This document shows, piece after piece, positions 1 to 12,900 of a stretch of DNA of 64,000 bases. The stretch comes from Guadua angustifolia (taxonomy: Eukaryota; Streptophyta; Magnoliopsida; Poales; Poaceae): positions 70,684,525-70,748,524 of the forward strand of contig CM070500.1 of the NCBI GenBank assembly GCA_036346375.1. Reading direction: 5' to 3'. Each line of letters begins with the position of its first letter. The stretch's first letter is position 1. The translations under genes and the position numbers were made by a program. Under the pieces are notes generated by a model, which worked only from the letters and a program-made list of their open reading frames with translations, had not been told where the DNA came from and did no database searches.

Positions 1-1580
1 TATTTTGGTGTTTTAGGTTGTGGCCCGGCCTGCGAGGTGGTGCAGGTAATTGATGATGTAGGGTACTGGATGTTGTGCTTGTTCGACTCGTAGGAGGTTC
101 ACAGTTGGAGATCTGAATGTGTTAGGGGCACATTTGGAGTAGGGTACTGCTGTTCACTGCTATTGGGGGTTTTTGCTAAAAAACATGGTGCTTTTGGTTT
201 GCGTGGTGTGGTTTCTAGTTCAGGACTTTTGGAGATTAGTAGGCTTAACCCTATACTTCAAGTCATCCCTGGTACTTGCCTCAACTAGAATAATTTAAAT
301 CGTCACGTTAAACTGAAAATCTAGTAAGGACAAGACGTGTCGATTTTTGGTGATTTTTGTGGGCATTCATGTTTTGTTCAGTGTGAAGTAAAATCCTCAA
401 AAAGAATAATTTCAATAGTGATGGTGAACTGAAAATCTAGTGAAGGCAAGCCTTGTTGATTTTTGCGGGCATTCATGTTTTGTTCAGATCAGTATAGAGT
501 AAAATCGCTGTCCTGGGATGACATCACGTGCAATCATGTGTGTGTGTGTGTTTTTTTTTTTTTGGCGTATTTTGGTGGCGTATCAAACGCTGTGCATTAA
601 CTAGAGGAAAAGATGGGAATGAGGGACAATACACTGATGTTAGTGTGTGCAGACTGCTACTTCTATTTGTAGGATATGTTCATGGGCAGTATTAGTAATG
701 CATTTAAATTCATTGGATTGGGGGTCCTTAGCTGGAGTAGGATTAATGTTTATGTTGAATAAGTTTAGCAGTAGGCCTGCCTCTCTACTAACTTCTACGC
801 CACTCGACTGTTTATGTTCTTTTTAATGTATGTATTGTTACAATTTGTGCAAAGGTTTACTATACTAAAATTCTATTAGTATGCGTTGATATAGAACGGT
901 AAATTCCCCAGCAATCTACAGAAAATATCTGCTGATATTACTTTTATGCCTTGAGAAACTCTCGTTTTTTGTTTGCTCGGTTCTTGTCTAATATATCTTG
1001 TCACTAAAGCCTCCATGTGAAATGGCATTTTAACTAGTTGCACTATGATTATGCAAGCAGTTTATCATTTCAACCATGTTGGTAAACTCAACATGCCGAT
1101 TTAAAACATCTTTTAAGTGAAAACTTCTGAATGCTCTCTGAAAAAAATTGGAAATTTTGGATACCAATAGACACAAATCTTCTTTCTTATGCTGCCAGAG
1201 TGTTCAAATTACTTTTAGTGTTGATCATGTGACGAGTGATGACAACAAACCCATGAAACATTTTGTGACAGTAATTGTTGGTACTCAGTAATTGCGAACT
1301 AATCATCGCTACAATTGGGCATTAGTTTTTCAATGTTCTTTTGACATGATGTCTTTTGCTATGACAACCATATGCTGCTTGGACTTTAGTGTACCGAGTT
1401 CTACAGCCATTAATTGTACATATGTTATTCTTGGTGTCCACTTTGTTTTGGTTTGAGTCCTGAAATGTTCATTGGAAATCATGCAGAAGCATATGATGCA
1501 ACTTTAATATGTTCTTTTAACTGCATGGACTGTTTTACTTTGCAATGTTATATCATATTCTTATTTAGTTTGTGATGCAG
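1..1580. other. Upstream region or intron of the exonuclease gene
   Basis: AT-rich, intron-like sequence with no coding segment I can support. Around 539-564 there is a short GT repeat followed by a T tract. The stretch ends in a good splice acceptor (TGTGATGCAG, 1571-1580) directly before the first recognisable exonuclease exon. At least one earlier exon, coding or 5'UTR, should therefore lie in or left of this stretch, but I could not place it. Confidence 0.5.
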
Positions 1581-1585
1581 GGGAA

Positions 1586-4500
1586 ATGCAAGTTAACAAT
1601 GAGGCATCTCCAGGGTGCCTCAAACCGAAAATTTCCCAGTATAATAACTCTCAAGAGCAGAGAGGTGGCATTGAAGGTTTTCCTGGAAATAATGGAAAAA
1701 ATATTGATAGTATTGCAGCGGAAAAAGTCTTGGAGGCATCTCCTCTTCCAAATCAAGGCTTTAGCAGACCCTTCTACCGACAAGAATTTTATGCTTGGCC
1801 ATATATTTATTCCGATTACCAAATGCTGCGGCAGCCACAACCTTTTGGCTTTGATAACCAATTTTATCAGATAAATAGGGACCACAGCTTTCCCAGTGAG
1901 AACAGGGTACAGTATCTTCCATTCAAGATGCTCCCTCAAGGTTACCCTCATGATGCACAACTTCAGGAATTTCAATATTTTGTGGTTATTGACTTTGAAG
2001 CAACCTGTGACAAGGAGAACAATCCACATCCACAAGAGATCATTGAATTTCCGTCTGTCTTGGTTAACAGTGCAACTGGACAACTGGAAGCTTCCTTTCA
2101 AACATATGTTCGGCCGACATATCATCAACTTTTGACTGACTTCTGTAAGGAGCTTACTGGTATACAACAGATTCAGGTCAGTGCATATTCTACCTTTTGA
2201 TTATTCTTAGATTTGATAACTATGTTTGTTGATTCAAAATAGTCTTCTACTTGATTTCTTGATCTAATGGCACCTTGCTAAGTAATAATTTATGTGCTGT
2301 AACTTCTGAGGATTTTGCTTCTGAGGATTTTGTACAGAAAGAACTAACTAATTTAAAAAATGACCAAATGATCTCCAACTTTTATAGTTGCCAGTAACTT
2401 TAATAATTGACCGATTTAAAGTTCAGCTTTTGACATAGCAAGCTTGCAAACTCCTAGCATTGACTTGAGAATTGAATCACTCTACACATCATTTGTTGTC
2501 AGCCTGAAAGTGGTCTAAATCTGCGCTTTCCACTCAGTAAGCATTTCTTAAGGAGCAGTTCAAACTAAAACTATCTCTTTGGTTTGCTATCTTGTAGGCA
2601 GAAACTGTTATTCCCTTGTGTTGTCAAATCCTGTCCTCTATATTCTAGTTGTTGCAAAAGTTTGGCAGAGTTGAAACTAACATAACGCAGTATACTTGGC
2701 TACTTGTATGCATATGTTTTGGTTGTGTAGTTCTTCAATTACTATGGGAATGCAGGATGGTAATGCTGTTGACCTATCAAATCTGGTCTTATTGGGATAA
2801 TAAAAAATTTTGGGTGCACATGTTGTAGACTTGTTGCAATACGATGTGACATGTAACGTTGTTATCTAGTTTTGGAAACGGATCCCTAATATCTAATGGT
2901 CTCATTTCTGATAAAGATGCTTATTGAAATATTTAAGGTATGTTAGGCACTTAGGCTGTAGTGCATTGGTTCCAGCCTGGTTAGAAAGATATAATAGGAT
3001 GCAGAATTGTAGTTCACCTTGTGATCTTGTTTCGACTCAATCAGGACTGTATTTTACAACCTACATGGTTAAGCTAAACTAAGAGATTTGTTATTATTTA
3101 TTTATTATTATTGTTAAAAAAAATTGGGGGGAGGGGGTTGTCCATAACATTGATTCTTTTCATGAAACTATCCCAAATTTCTCAAAACAATTATCACTTC
3201 AAGGCTTAAGGTACACCAGCTATTAGCCAAAGGATTGACCCAGTTAGTTTATAAGAGGAGCCCTAGCAGTAACCATGATCTAATGGGAGCTCCATATGGG
3301 GTTCTGTGTGCATCATATGAGCTATGGGTCATACTCGCAGTCAATGAAGAATTGCAGATAACTTCTGGAATCATCGAGGCACTCTGAGTTTCTTATGCAG
3401 ATCTTTGTTTGACCTTGTCTGCTGTGGTGATCACAAGCCCCTGATGCACAGTTCCTTTTGCCACTGCAGTAGTAAGTTTGACTAGTGAGGGAACTCTGTT
3501 GGGCGCCCATCTAGCAGTGTTAATTTGGCTAGCTGCGGGCAACGAGTGTGGGCTTTGCCCTTGGTGTGGAACACTAGCCTCTTGTTATGAAGGTTGACCA
3601 TAGTTGGAATTTGGATCGGTCTTCGTGCTCTCAAGATACTACCGCTTCTTTCCCACCTTTATTCCTCTACGGAAGGTGCCATGGAGTGTGCTTCAGCTCA
3701 GCATTCGTACTTTTACCTTTGTACAATGCCTGTTGGCAATCTATCAAGACCGTATGAGTGTTTGGTTGCGGTACGCTGGTGCATCTAGATGCCATTAGCT
3801 ATTATGGACCTTCTGAAAGGAAGGAGTTTGCTACTAACAGCCTGAGGCAGAGGATGAGCCGGGTCAATGTGATAGTGTATCCTGAGTCAATGCTGGAGTT
3901 TTAGAGCAAATACTTTCCTTGAACCATCCGTAGAGCCATCAAATAAAATCTGATATTGTCTGTAGAGCCTTCCAAAGCAAGAAGAGAATAGCACATTATG
4001 AGCAGGAATTCCTAGATCTTATACCATCGTTGATGGGAATGTTGAGAAAGCAACTAGGCACTTGGTCTGTTCATGGTAAAACATGGGTGTCATCTGACTA
4101 GACATGGATAAGGGACACCTTATGGACACACCTTTCCTTTTGTGACAGAAATTTAGCATGTTAGCTTTGATCACAATATAGCATTAATGCATTATTTTAT
4201 AGCTAGCATATTTCAAGGTTAGCAGATGCCTTTCATAATTTACTTTTTAATCTGATATTCTGATGAGTTCCTAAAATTGTTGTTATGTCTATTTTTTATT
4301 TCTAATGGGAAGGTCGGTTTGAGGGCTTGAATAGTCAACATTTGTTAACTAAATCCATTTTACAATATATATATATATATATGCTGCATATGTGGTGCAA
4401 ACCACCTTTACCGTGAAAACTCCATGAAAACCATCCGTAAAAGTTTTGAAAAATTCTCAAAAAATTACCATATGTAGGGGAGGTGAGGCTCTATAGTCCT

Positions 4501-4762
4501 GCAAAATTTTAAGATGAAACTCAATCGTATTTGAAAGATATGAAAAAGACAAACAGCAAAATGAATAGTGCTAAACAGTGAAAAATTACTATTCATGCTG
4601 AATTTGTCTTTTTCATATCTTTCAAATGCGATTGAGTTTCATCTTCAAATTTTGCAGGATTGTAGAAGCTCACTTCCCCTACATATGATAATTTTTTGAG
4701 AATTTTTCAAAACTTTTACGGGTGGTTTTCACGGTAAAGGTGGTTTGCACCAAATATACCCC

Positions 4763-4793
<31 letters not shown>

Positions 4794-7700
4794 ACTGCAT
4801 ATGTTTTTGTAAACCTGTTATTTTCATACCACTTTTCACTTTTACTATTGTTTTTTGAATTATAATATGAAATTGGGGAATATGTGACAATACTACTTTT
4901 GTTAAAAGCCATATTCTGTTCATGTTGAAAACTGTTGTTGTAAAGCCAGTATGATCCAAAATTAGGCTTTTCTTTTGTGTATTTGGTTAGTTACAGTTTT
5001 CTCTGTGCATGTCTAGGTGGACAGAGGTGTTCCTCTAAGTGAAGCCTTACTCATGCATGATAAGTGGTTAGAGGACAAAGGGATTAAGCACAGGAACTTT
5101 GCTGTTGTGACCTGGTCTAACTGGGATTGCCGTGTAATGCTGGAATCAGAATGCAGATTCAAGAGAATCAGGAAACCCCCTTATTTTAACAGGTAACATA
5201 CATCTCATATTTACATGACTAGCTTTGGGACCTTGTGCTGTTTTAACTTAGTGTGTGCAATATAGTAATAATTTATTATTTTCTTTGTTCATTGTGTAAA
5301 CTGTTGTATGGCACTATAACTTCGGTCATTAAAGTAAGCTTGGTAGTATTTGTAGTTTTGTAGAATGGGGATGATCGATTACTGTCCGAATTGGTAATTA
5401 CTGTCTAGTGTGACCTAAGTTAGGTCAATTCTATTAACTCATGCATCGTATCATTCTTGAGGAAACTCTTCTGTTTTTACTGCTGGGAGATCGAAAATTT
5501 ATTATGTTTAATGCGGTAATGCCTGATGCAGTGTGTACGTATGCTACTGAGGAAATTACACTGCAGCCACCTGTGCTTTCTGAAGATAGCAGATTTCCAC
5601 CTACAGTTTTCATGTTGGCAATTCAGCGCTTGTAAATTTGTACTATTGCAAATTACCACCTGCACTTTGAATTTTGTCAGTTCACCACCCTTACTTTTAA
5701 TTAGTGCAATTTACCACCTATACTTTTGAATGCATTGCAGCATATTAGCTCTTTTTTTATTAAATTATTTGTTACCACAATACGATATATCTGCAAAAGG
5801 TATTAATGCTCATATATGTTAGCACACATCTTATACTAATTTTCTAACATTTCATGCAATAATAGGGAATTATTGAGGATTTGCAACTGTAAAGAGGTGC
5901 ATTTGAAGATTTGCCACTCTTGTCTCACTGACATGTGGCCCTAGGACCCACATCTCAGTGAGACATGAAGTGGCAAATCCTCAAGTGAGGATCTTTGTGG
6001 TGGCAATCCTCAAATTTCTCTAATTCATATCAAATCAAAAGTATAGATAGGAAATTGCCAACACCAAAGTGTAGGTGGCAGTCAAAAATCTTGGGAAAGT
6101 ACAGGTGTGTATGGTGCAAATTTCTCTACATATTGCTTTAATATGTCAATGGTAACAGGTCAGCTTAGTTTTTTTTTCATTTCTCACTTAACCCATGTGA
6201 TTGTGTACTGCCCCATGACTTTTAAGTATTTTATATAGCATTCACATGAAAGAAACCTAGTCTGGAAGCTGTTCTATAAAATAAACTGTGGAATTCAGGG
6301 TCCTGCGGATGTGGATCAAACCTCGTAGTGAGGTCGATCACTGTAGGGTGGCCCGAACCTAATGTGACAAGGAAAAGAGAGCGCATAGAGAATGGTTCCC
6401 ACTTCCCATGCACCGATTCAATTCCGAACAGACACCATGCATGATCCCTGATTTTTTTTTTTTGGGGGAGGGGGTTCGGTTGCATCTTTTCTTATCTCTA
6501 GTTGTTTGCCACAAAATCTCCTGGTCCATCATGGAATTGAAACAAAACATGCCAACTTGTAAGTTGTAACACAAGGAAGTTGGGCTTAATTGTGGAAATC
6601 TTCTTGGCTTCATGTGTAAAGCAAAGATTTGTTCCCTTGATTTTTTGGACTAAGTTCTTTTCCTTCTCTGAGTGCTTGTGCTGCACCGCAAACAAGCATT
6701 CTTGGGCTGGACCTACTGCATGCAAGCCCAACGACCCAAAATCGAAATCAACACCATGTAGCACGTGGCCCTCTAGGTCGTTGACAGCACCATCTTCCAG
6801 TTTAGCGTCTGTTGCACATGCACTGCATGCAGGCGCACACCACTTTCTTGTGCAGCAACCTCCTTTTCTTCTCCCTGTGAAATAGTTTGATCACAAAAAG
6901 AACTTGGAACAATTAGGATTTCCTGGGCCACATTACTGAATTACTGATGCTTTTCAGTTCTGATTTCCAATCTTTTTATCTGCTCACACTTTATAAAAAA
7001 ACTAAGGCAAATTTCTGTACTAGATGGCAGATGGCTTCCAACTTCCAAAGAAATGGTTCATGATTGCACATGCCAACTGCCCTTCTGAAAAATCTTTTCT
7101 TTCTAAAGATTTTTTTAATCCATATCACTTTGATTTAAATTAAACGAAATAGCACTTGCACGCTTCTGTACTACATGGCGGATGGCTTACATGCAAGCTC
7201 CAAAGGAATGGTTCATGATTGCTCATGCCAACTTCCCTCCTGAAGAATCTACTATTTATATAGATTTTTTTTATCCAGATCACTTTGATTCAAGTTAAAA
7301 GTGTTAAAAAAAATATCACATGCAGGATATTTTGTAGAAAACAATGCAATACCCCTTTCTTATGGGGCCTTCAAGCGAACTTTATAGAAGTAGGTATATG
7401 CTATTCAGGAAGGTTTTGTAAATTTGAAATATACACTTAGTGAGAGCATAGGTATAATATGGAGCCATGTATTGTATCAGGATTGTTTAGATTTACTTTC
7501 TTATGTCTACACTTGCTTGTAAAGAATAAAAAGGTAGGTTCGGTTAATAGAGTTAAACAGTTTGCATTTTCATGCTAAAGTTGATTAAATGATTATTGAC
7601 ATTTTTCTGCCATATGACACTGATTTTTCTTGGGACATCATATCTCATGCATGATGACATTTAGTGAAAATTTTCCTATGCACACTTGATAGCCTATAGT

Positions 7701-8331
7701 TTTGTTTGGGTGCTTTGTCATTTGAGGAGTCTCCTTTGAGCCTTTGAGGTCAAGGTCCAATGTCGTGTATTTTGAATATATTCTGATGAGCTCTGACAAC
7801 AGGTAAGGCATTCTAATATTGACACCTTCTGCACAAATTTTGATCAGGTGGATCAACTTGAAGGTTCCTTTCCAGAAAGTGTTTGGGGGTGTACGGTGCA
7901 ACTTAAAGGATGCAGTTCAGTTGGCTGGCCTTACATGGGAGGGTCGTGCCCACTGTGGGCTTGATGATGCTCGCAATACCGCCCGCCTCCTTGCGCTGTT
8001 GATGCACCGGGGTTTTAAGTTCTCCATCACCAACTCACTTGTATGGCAACCTGCCTCACAGTCAATGACCTGCCAGTCATCCCCTGACCGTTCTCCAGAT
8101 CCCACCCAGCTGCAACAGAAGCCAAAGGAGATACTGGGATCTCCTGTCCAGGTTAATCCATTTGCTGGCACTGCAGGAAAGGATCGACCAATGTACTGCT
8201 ACTGCGGAGTGCTGAGCAGGTGGAGCGTTGTCCGCAAACCAGGGCCCATGCAGGGACGGTATTTCTACGGATGCGGCAACTGGACTGCCACAAGGCGGGC
8301 AATCTGCCCGTACTTTGCATGGGCGTCGTGA
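1586..8331 (+). CDS. ERI1/ERI2-like 3'-5' exoribonuclease with C-terminal GRF zinc finger (three exons seen)
   Basis: Exons are 1581-2176 (first in-frame ATG at 1586), 5017-5192 and 7848-8331, with GT/AG borders at every junction; joined they give 416 residues. Residues 1-130 are low-complexity and Gln/Asn/Pro-rich. The DEDDh exonuclease fold follows: motif I VIDFEAT (134-140, Asp136 and Glu138), motif II WSNWDCR (Asp234) and motif III with His291 and Asp296. A GRF-type zinc finger closes the protein (about 370-414; YCYCG, then GRYFYGCG, then CPYFAWA). Known for the family: ERI1-type enzymes trim 3' ends of RNA, including small RNAs and histone or 5.8S rRNA ends. The exonuclease plus GRF arrangement matches animal ERI2 more than ERI1. 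The substrate here is unknown. The true start may lie in an upstream exon, because the first exon follows a splice acceptor. It is convergent with the TGA gene on the other strand. Confidence 0.85.
2177..5016 (+). other. Long first intron of the exonuclease gene
   Basis: Donor GTCAGT at 2177 and acceptor GTCTAG ending at 5016 bound this intron. It is AT-rich. At 4366-4790 it holds a foldback element, listed separately. The stretch 3300-4000 is less AT-rich and has short open frames on both strands, none recognisable; it may be an old retroelement or gene fragment. Confidence 0.6.
4366..4795. mobile_element. Foldback MITE inserted in a TA microsatellite
   Basis: Two arms of roughly 170 bp are near-perfect reverse complements. 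The left arm, from about 4382, starts GCTGCATATGTGGTGCAAAC. The right arm runs back from about 4768 and ends in GGTTTGCACC. The loop near 4550-4600 contains a second small inversion (GAATAGT... ACTATTC). Both outer edges are ATATAT runs (4366-4381 and 4768-4790). That pattern is typical of MITEs that insert into TA repeats, such as the Micron-type elements known from rice. No coding capacity. Confidence 0.75.
5550..6125. repeat. Imperfect inverted-repeat (MITE-like) element with internal hairpin
   Basis: The flanks 5640-5740 and 6020-6110 are imperfect reverse complements; both carry ACCACCT..ACTTT-type phrases, and the right flank reads as the inverse. A tighter internal hairpin spans 5920-5985: GCCACTCTTGTCTCACTGAC pairs with CAGTGAGACATGAAGTGGC around CATGTGG/CCACAT. 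It has no coding capacity, and I did not resolve a target duplication. Confidence 0.5.
7013..7315. repeat. Direct tandem duplication, about 150 bp unit
   Basis: Two diverged copies begin TTCTGTACTA at 7013 and at 7164. They share the phrases ATGGTTCATGATTGC, CATGCCAACT and ATCACTTTGATT in the same order. The duplication lies within the second intron of the exonuclease gene. Confidence 0.7.
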
Positions 8332-9981
8332 ATGAAGGATGTCCTGTCCCAAGCAAATCTCAAGGAGGGCAAAGACCTGGTGCTTTAACTAGGGGGGTGA
8401 CTATTAGCTGCAGTTACCTGCCTTGCTGGTTGCTGTGCCTCCCTCTTCGTATATATGATATAACTTTGCTCATAAGACAATGGAAGTTCACTAGGTAGTG
8501 TCTAACCGTTCATACTGACTTCTGTCGATAGAAGAGAATGGGGATCAGATGCTGCTTAGGATGCTTCATCCATGAATAATCTAAGTTTGTGGACGCTGGT
8601 TTTAACTTAAAATGGAACTCTCGTAGGTGGTGTGCTTTGTGCAACTAGGTCTCCGAAGTATATGGCTTGCAGATTGTTTGGGGTGCCCCAGTATTGAATT
8701 GTTGAGAACAAGTATACACATGGAACAATATGATCTAAAAGATAAAATTAGTGAGCCAGTATGTGCTAGCCTTGAATCTAGGTCAAAATAATCTTGTTTA
8801 TTTCTGCCTTCATGGTTTGCAACTGAGCTATGTCATAGGTAAGCTCTTCTGTTTTCTGTTTATTTACCTTCCGTTTCTGCATTCGACCATTGCGAAAGGT
8901 ATTCAGTGCCGTTGCCAATTTTGCTACCGGAAACATAATAATATTTTTTAAACAAAAAATTGGTAACGAGTTATTATAGTCCCTGAAGCCCATGAGTGTC
9001 CAGTGTAAAAAGAAAAGAAAAAAGAACAGGTAATCAAATCTACTTTGGAAAGCGCTTCGATTATCCCATAAAAAAGATTAGGTGTTGATACGCATTGATC
9101 TTCTCTAAATTTCAGCGTTCTTAGCCTCACCTTCGAGAATCCAGAAGGGTGCAATCTGATCTAATAGTACTTCCTCGTGTGGGTAAAAACCTCCTGATGA
9201 GCACTGTTCCAAAGTTTCACCAGCAAGGAAAGTAGAAACGCATTGATCTGTCAGTGACGTGGCATGCCGAAGGTTGGAGCAGACAGGATCACAGGATTGT
9301 TCAAGTACTAGGTCCTGCTTAAAACACAGGAATTTTATTTGATTTTTTTTTCGTTTGCTCTCGGTATGTTTCATGTCCTACAAAATTCCCATGTCTCAAA
9401 GAGAACCAAGGCATTCACATGGCATGGGTACTTTTTTCCATCCAGTCCTCCAGCCGAGCGCCCTGTTAATAATCAGAAACAAACAATTTGCATTCTCAAC
9501 AGGTTAACTGATGGTAGGATTTCATTCTCATCATCTCACAAATGTAGTGTTGAATCTACAAGTACTGGTAGGTACTGAAATTTCAAGGCCGCCACCCTTG
9601 GTTAGACAATTTCCATGGCATTGGAGTCATCCTGGTTTTCCTAACAATAAGTCAAATGTCCCCAAAAGAGTAAATAAAACTGATTTGTGACAGACCGTTC
9701 TCACTTCTCAATGCACAAAGTAATGATTCTCTGCAAATTAGGATCTTCCAGATACATAGGCAATAACTAAAGAGCAATTTTACAGCAGTTACCAGTACAA
9801 CATGGACCGGGGCCTAATGCACTCGAACTATATGACTAAGCTACCTGAACACCACCTTTGGATTATAGTATGTGCAAATATCTCCGAATCAAAGTCTGTT
9901 GCAGGACTGTCAAATCTTGCTGATAAGATCATCAACTACTCCCAAATTGTGAAGGTATCGCAGTCAAATTACATGTGCTCC
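8332..9981. other. Intergenic space between convergent genes
   Basis: This holds the 3'UTR of the exonuclease gene on the left and of the TGA gene on the right. No coding segment is supported. Open frames at 8751-9154 and 9339-9578 have no recognisable product and no gene-like context. Confidence 0.5.
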
Positions 9982-12900
9982 CTATTCCTTCGGCCGAGCA
10001 AGCCAGAGAGAACTTAGGGCACGAAGCCGTGAAGAGTAATCACTTATCACAAGAAGTGCACGGGCAGACTGTCTAGTGGTCAGGATCCTTTGCATCTGTT
10101 GGAGAGTCTGCTGCCGCAGGTTGTCAGCCTTGATATAGTAAAAAGAAAAGAGTCGTAAATGCAACAGTCATGAAGGCATAATTCAACAGGATATAGCAGA
10201 TGATTTAAAACTATAGCATACATGACTTCCTAAACTTACATTTGTAATAAAGTAAATACCTGTCGAAGGAAATTCTCAAGGGTTCCAAGTTTCCCCATGG
10301 CCATGGCCATCTGACCCATGTAGTTTGCCACATTTCCTGTTGATCCAGAAGAGCTAAGAGACCCAGCCAAGGTTTCTGCCAAAGACTGCTGAAGGGCCTC
10401 CATTCCTTGTGAAAGAGCATCCTCGGCTTGTTGTGAAGACTGCTGAAGGTTGCATATCCCTGACAACTGCTGCTCAGTGAGAGGTTCAAGCTGTGTTGAA
10501 AGAAGCTGCAATTTTCTTACTTATTAGTAAACTCATCGGCACTTGAAACAAAAAAAAAGGAGCCAAAGGAAGTATTAACACGCTGTTAAAGGACAAGAAA
10601 ACGAAGTATGCAAGAAAAAACTAAGCGAGACACATGATGTTGCATTCTCAAAATCTGTAATTTGCCTATATTCCTACGCATATTAGTTTAAATGACCTGA
10701 TAATCTATCACATAGAAAGAAACATATATAAATACTTTAAGGTTTTAAACTCATGCATTTCTTCATTCTAGATTATTAGTACAACATTGGTTGTGTTAAT
10801 AAAAGGTGGTTTGCTATTCCAGGAGGGCCAGGGCCCAAAAAGATTACAAGCACATCCTAAGGCTCCATTACACACCTTTAAAAGCTCAGATGGTCGGAAA
10901 CCTCCTAGCCACAAGAAGCACCTCTCTGCTGGTGTCTTCCACATGCCGGATAACACATGAAAGACATCTGCCTTGGCTGCATTTCCTTTTAGCTTGAAAA
11001 TCTCCTCATAGTGTGACATGATCTTATCAATGACACTACAGAGATCATTATCACTTGCATGAGCATTAACTGCAGTTCTTAGCTCATTAATTTGTCTATT
11101 ATGTTCTTCCAACCACCGTGCATACTCCATGTCAAAAGCCAATGCCCCTGTAAGATAAGGCACTTTAGTTATTTCTCCAATAAAAAAACATAATTTGGCA
11201 GGTACTGCTTGGATGAGGGAGTATCCAGTGCATACTACCCTTTTATAGGCATTTGTCTTTTTTGTTTTCCCATATGTAGATCGGATTTTGAGGTGAAATT
11301 TTGTGGCATTTTAGTTTTTGGAAACCAATATTCTCTTTTCTTTTTCCAGCATTTTTCACGACCATTGGGGTGGTATTTGAAATGGACGTGACAGTGTACC
11401 CAAAGGGTTAGATGCACCGAGACTCCCTCTTGATAGATAATTCTGTGGTAGTGATCAAGCAAATAATGATTACATATTTTAATCATTGGAAAGATCTGAT
11501 ATTACCATTTCCACTCATGGAATGGGACTGATCCACTGAGCTAGATATAAAAATGCCCTGCGAGAGAGATCTTCTTAAGCAAACTTCAAATGAGTCTTGC
11601 AGTCAGAGCTCAAAACAATGACATGCAATAGAAGCAAACCTGCTGACGAGCTCGTTGCAACTCCTGCTCTAGCTGGGTAAGCTTTAGCCTGCTATTCTCC
11701 AATTGTTGAACATATGCCTACAGAAGAGAGCAAAATTACCATGCAATACACCACATATTGGCCACGAGTGATAAATACAAAAAGAATAACTCCAAGGACT
11801 ATAGGAAATAAACTGGATTTTATTACACTTTCCATGGAAAAAAACTTTTATGTTAATACCTTTCAGTGTAACAGGTCACCAGAAACTTTCAAGTATACTC
11901 ATTGAAAGCTCCACAGGAAACCAACTAGCAGAAACTTTTTTTCCTTGGTTTTTATTCCAATCTTTAACAAGCAAAACCACCAAAGACCCTCTTGTGTGCA
12001 AAATAATCAAACCACACGATCATACACAATTAACTTACTAAAATATAAAAATTAAAAGCTACATGGGCCTGTTTTTCCCAGTAATATACTGTGTGAACTG
12101 CACCATCACTAACTAAACCCCAACAGAAGAAAAGAAAACTTGGACCCCAACAGCAGAATAAAATTGAATTATTCTTATATAATAGAATTCGCAAAACTAG
12201 TAGAATACAATACCAAGTGAACCCAAAGTCTTTAAACATAAAAGCACCTTTAATACAGAAATTAAAAGTAACACCCAAGTACCTTTTTCCTCAAACGGCT
12301 CTTCCTTGCAGCCTCGCGATTTTGAGCAAGCCGACGAAGTGTCTACAAAGTAAGTTATTAGTAAAGTACATGTTGCAATGGCAACAATATGAAGCGAAAA
12401 GGAGAACTTCAAAACTGCTACCTTTTGATCTTCATGTTTGTCCTTGGATCTGTCACTGGAGTCAGAAGCAACAACGAGAGCACCTTGGCCTGGTTCAAGC
12501 TGCAGATGACAACATAACTATCAAGCTCCCATCTTTCCTATTTTTACACAATGAAATTTCCTCTCTTAGATTCCTGATGTTTTACATTGAAAATTGAATG
12601 AGATTTTTCATACTTATCCAAAACAACCAGTTTACTTTTATTTTATGTTTTGACTCTGATTCATAAAATAGAATAGAATGGGGGAAAGTAAAGGCTTAGG
12701 GTTGAAACTTATGCAAAAAGAATTTAATCACTTCACTCTAGTTTTGTTTATCATCATCCTAACTTACTACTTTTGTTGATTTAACATGTCACTTTATCTA
12801 TTAAAGTCATGTATGCCATACGTTCGTCAATGCAAAAACTTTTAATCCCGTCCCTGTTATATAACATGGCTTGCAAGTACCACCTGTTAGGGTTTGCAAC

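Larger units (their letters stand above)
5193..7847 (+). other. Second intron of the exonuclease gene
   Basis: Donor GTAACA at 5193 and acceptor TGATCAG ending at 7847. It contains an imperfect inverted-repeat element (about 5550-6125) and a tandem duplication (7013-7315), both listed separately. A T-rich and G-rich homopolymer stretch lies at 6450-6478. Open frames around 6231-6885 look like chance and match nothing I know. Confidence 0.6.
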
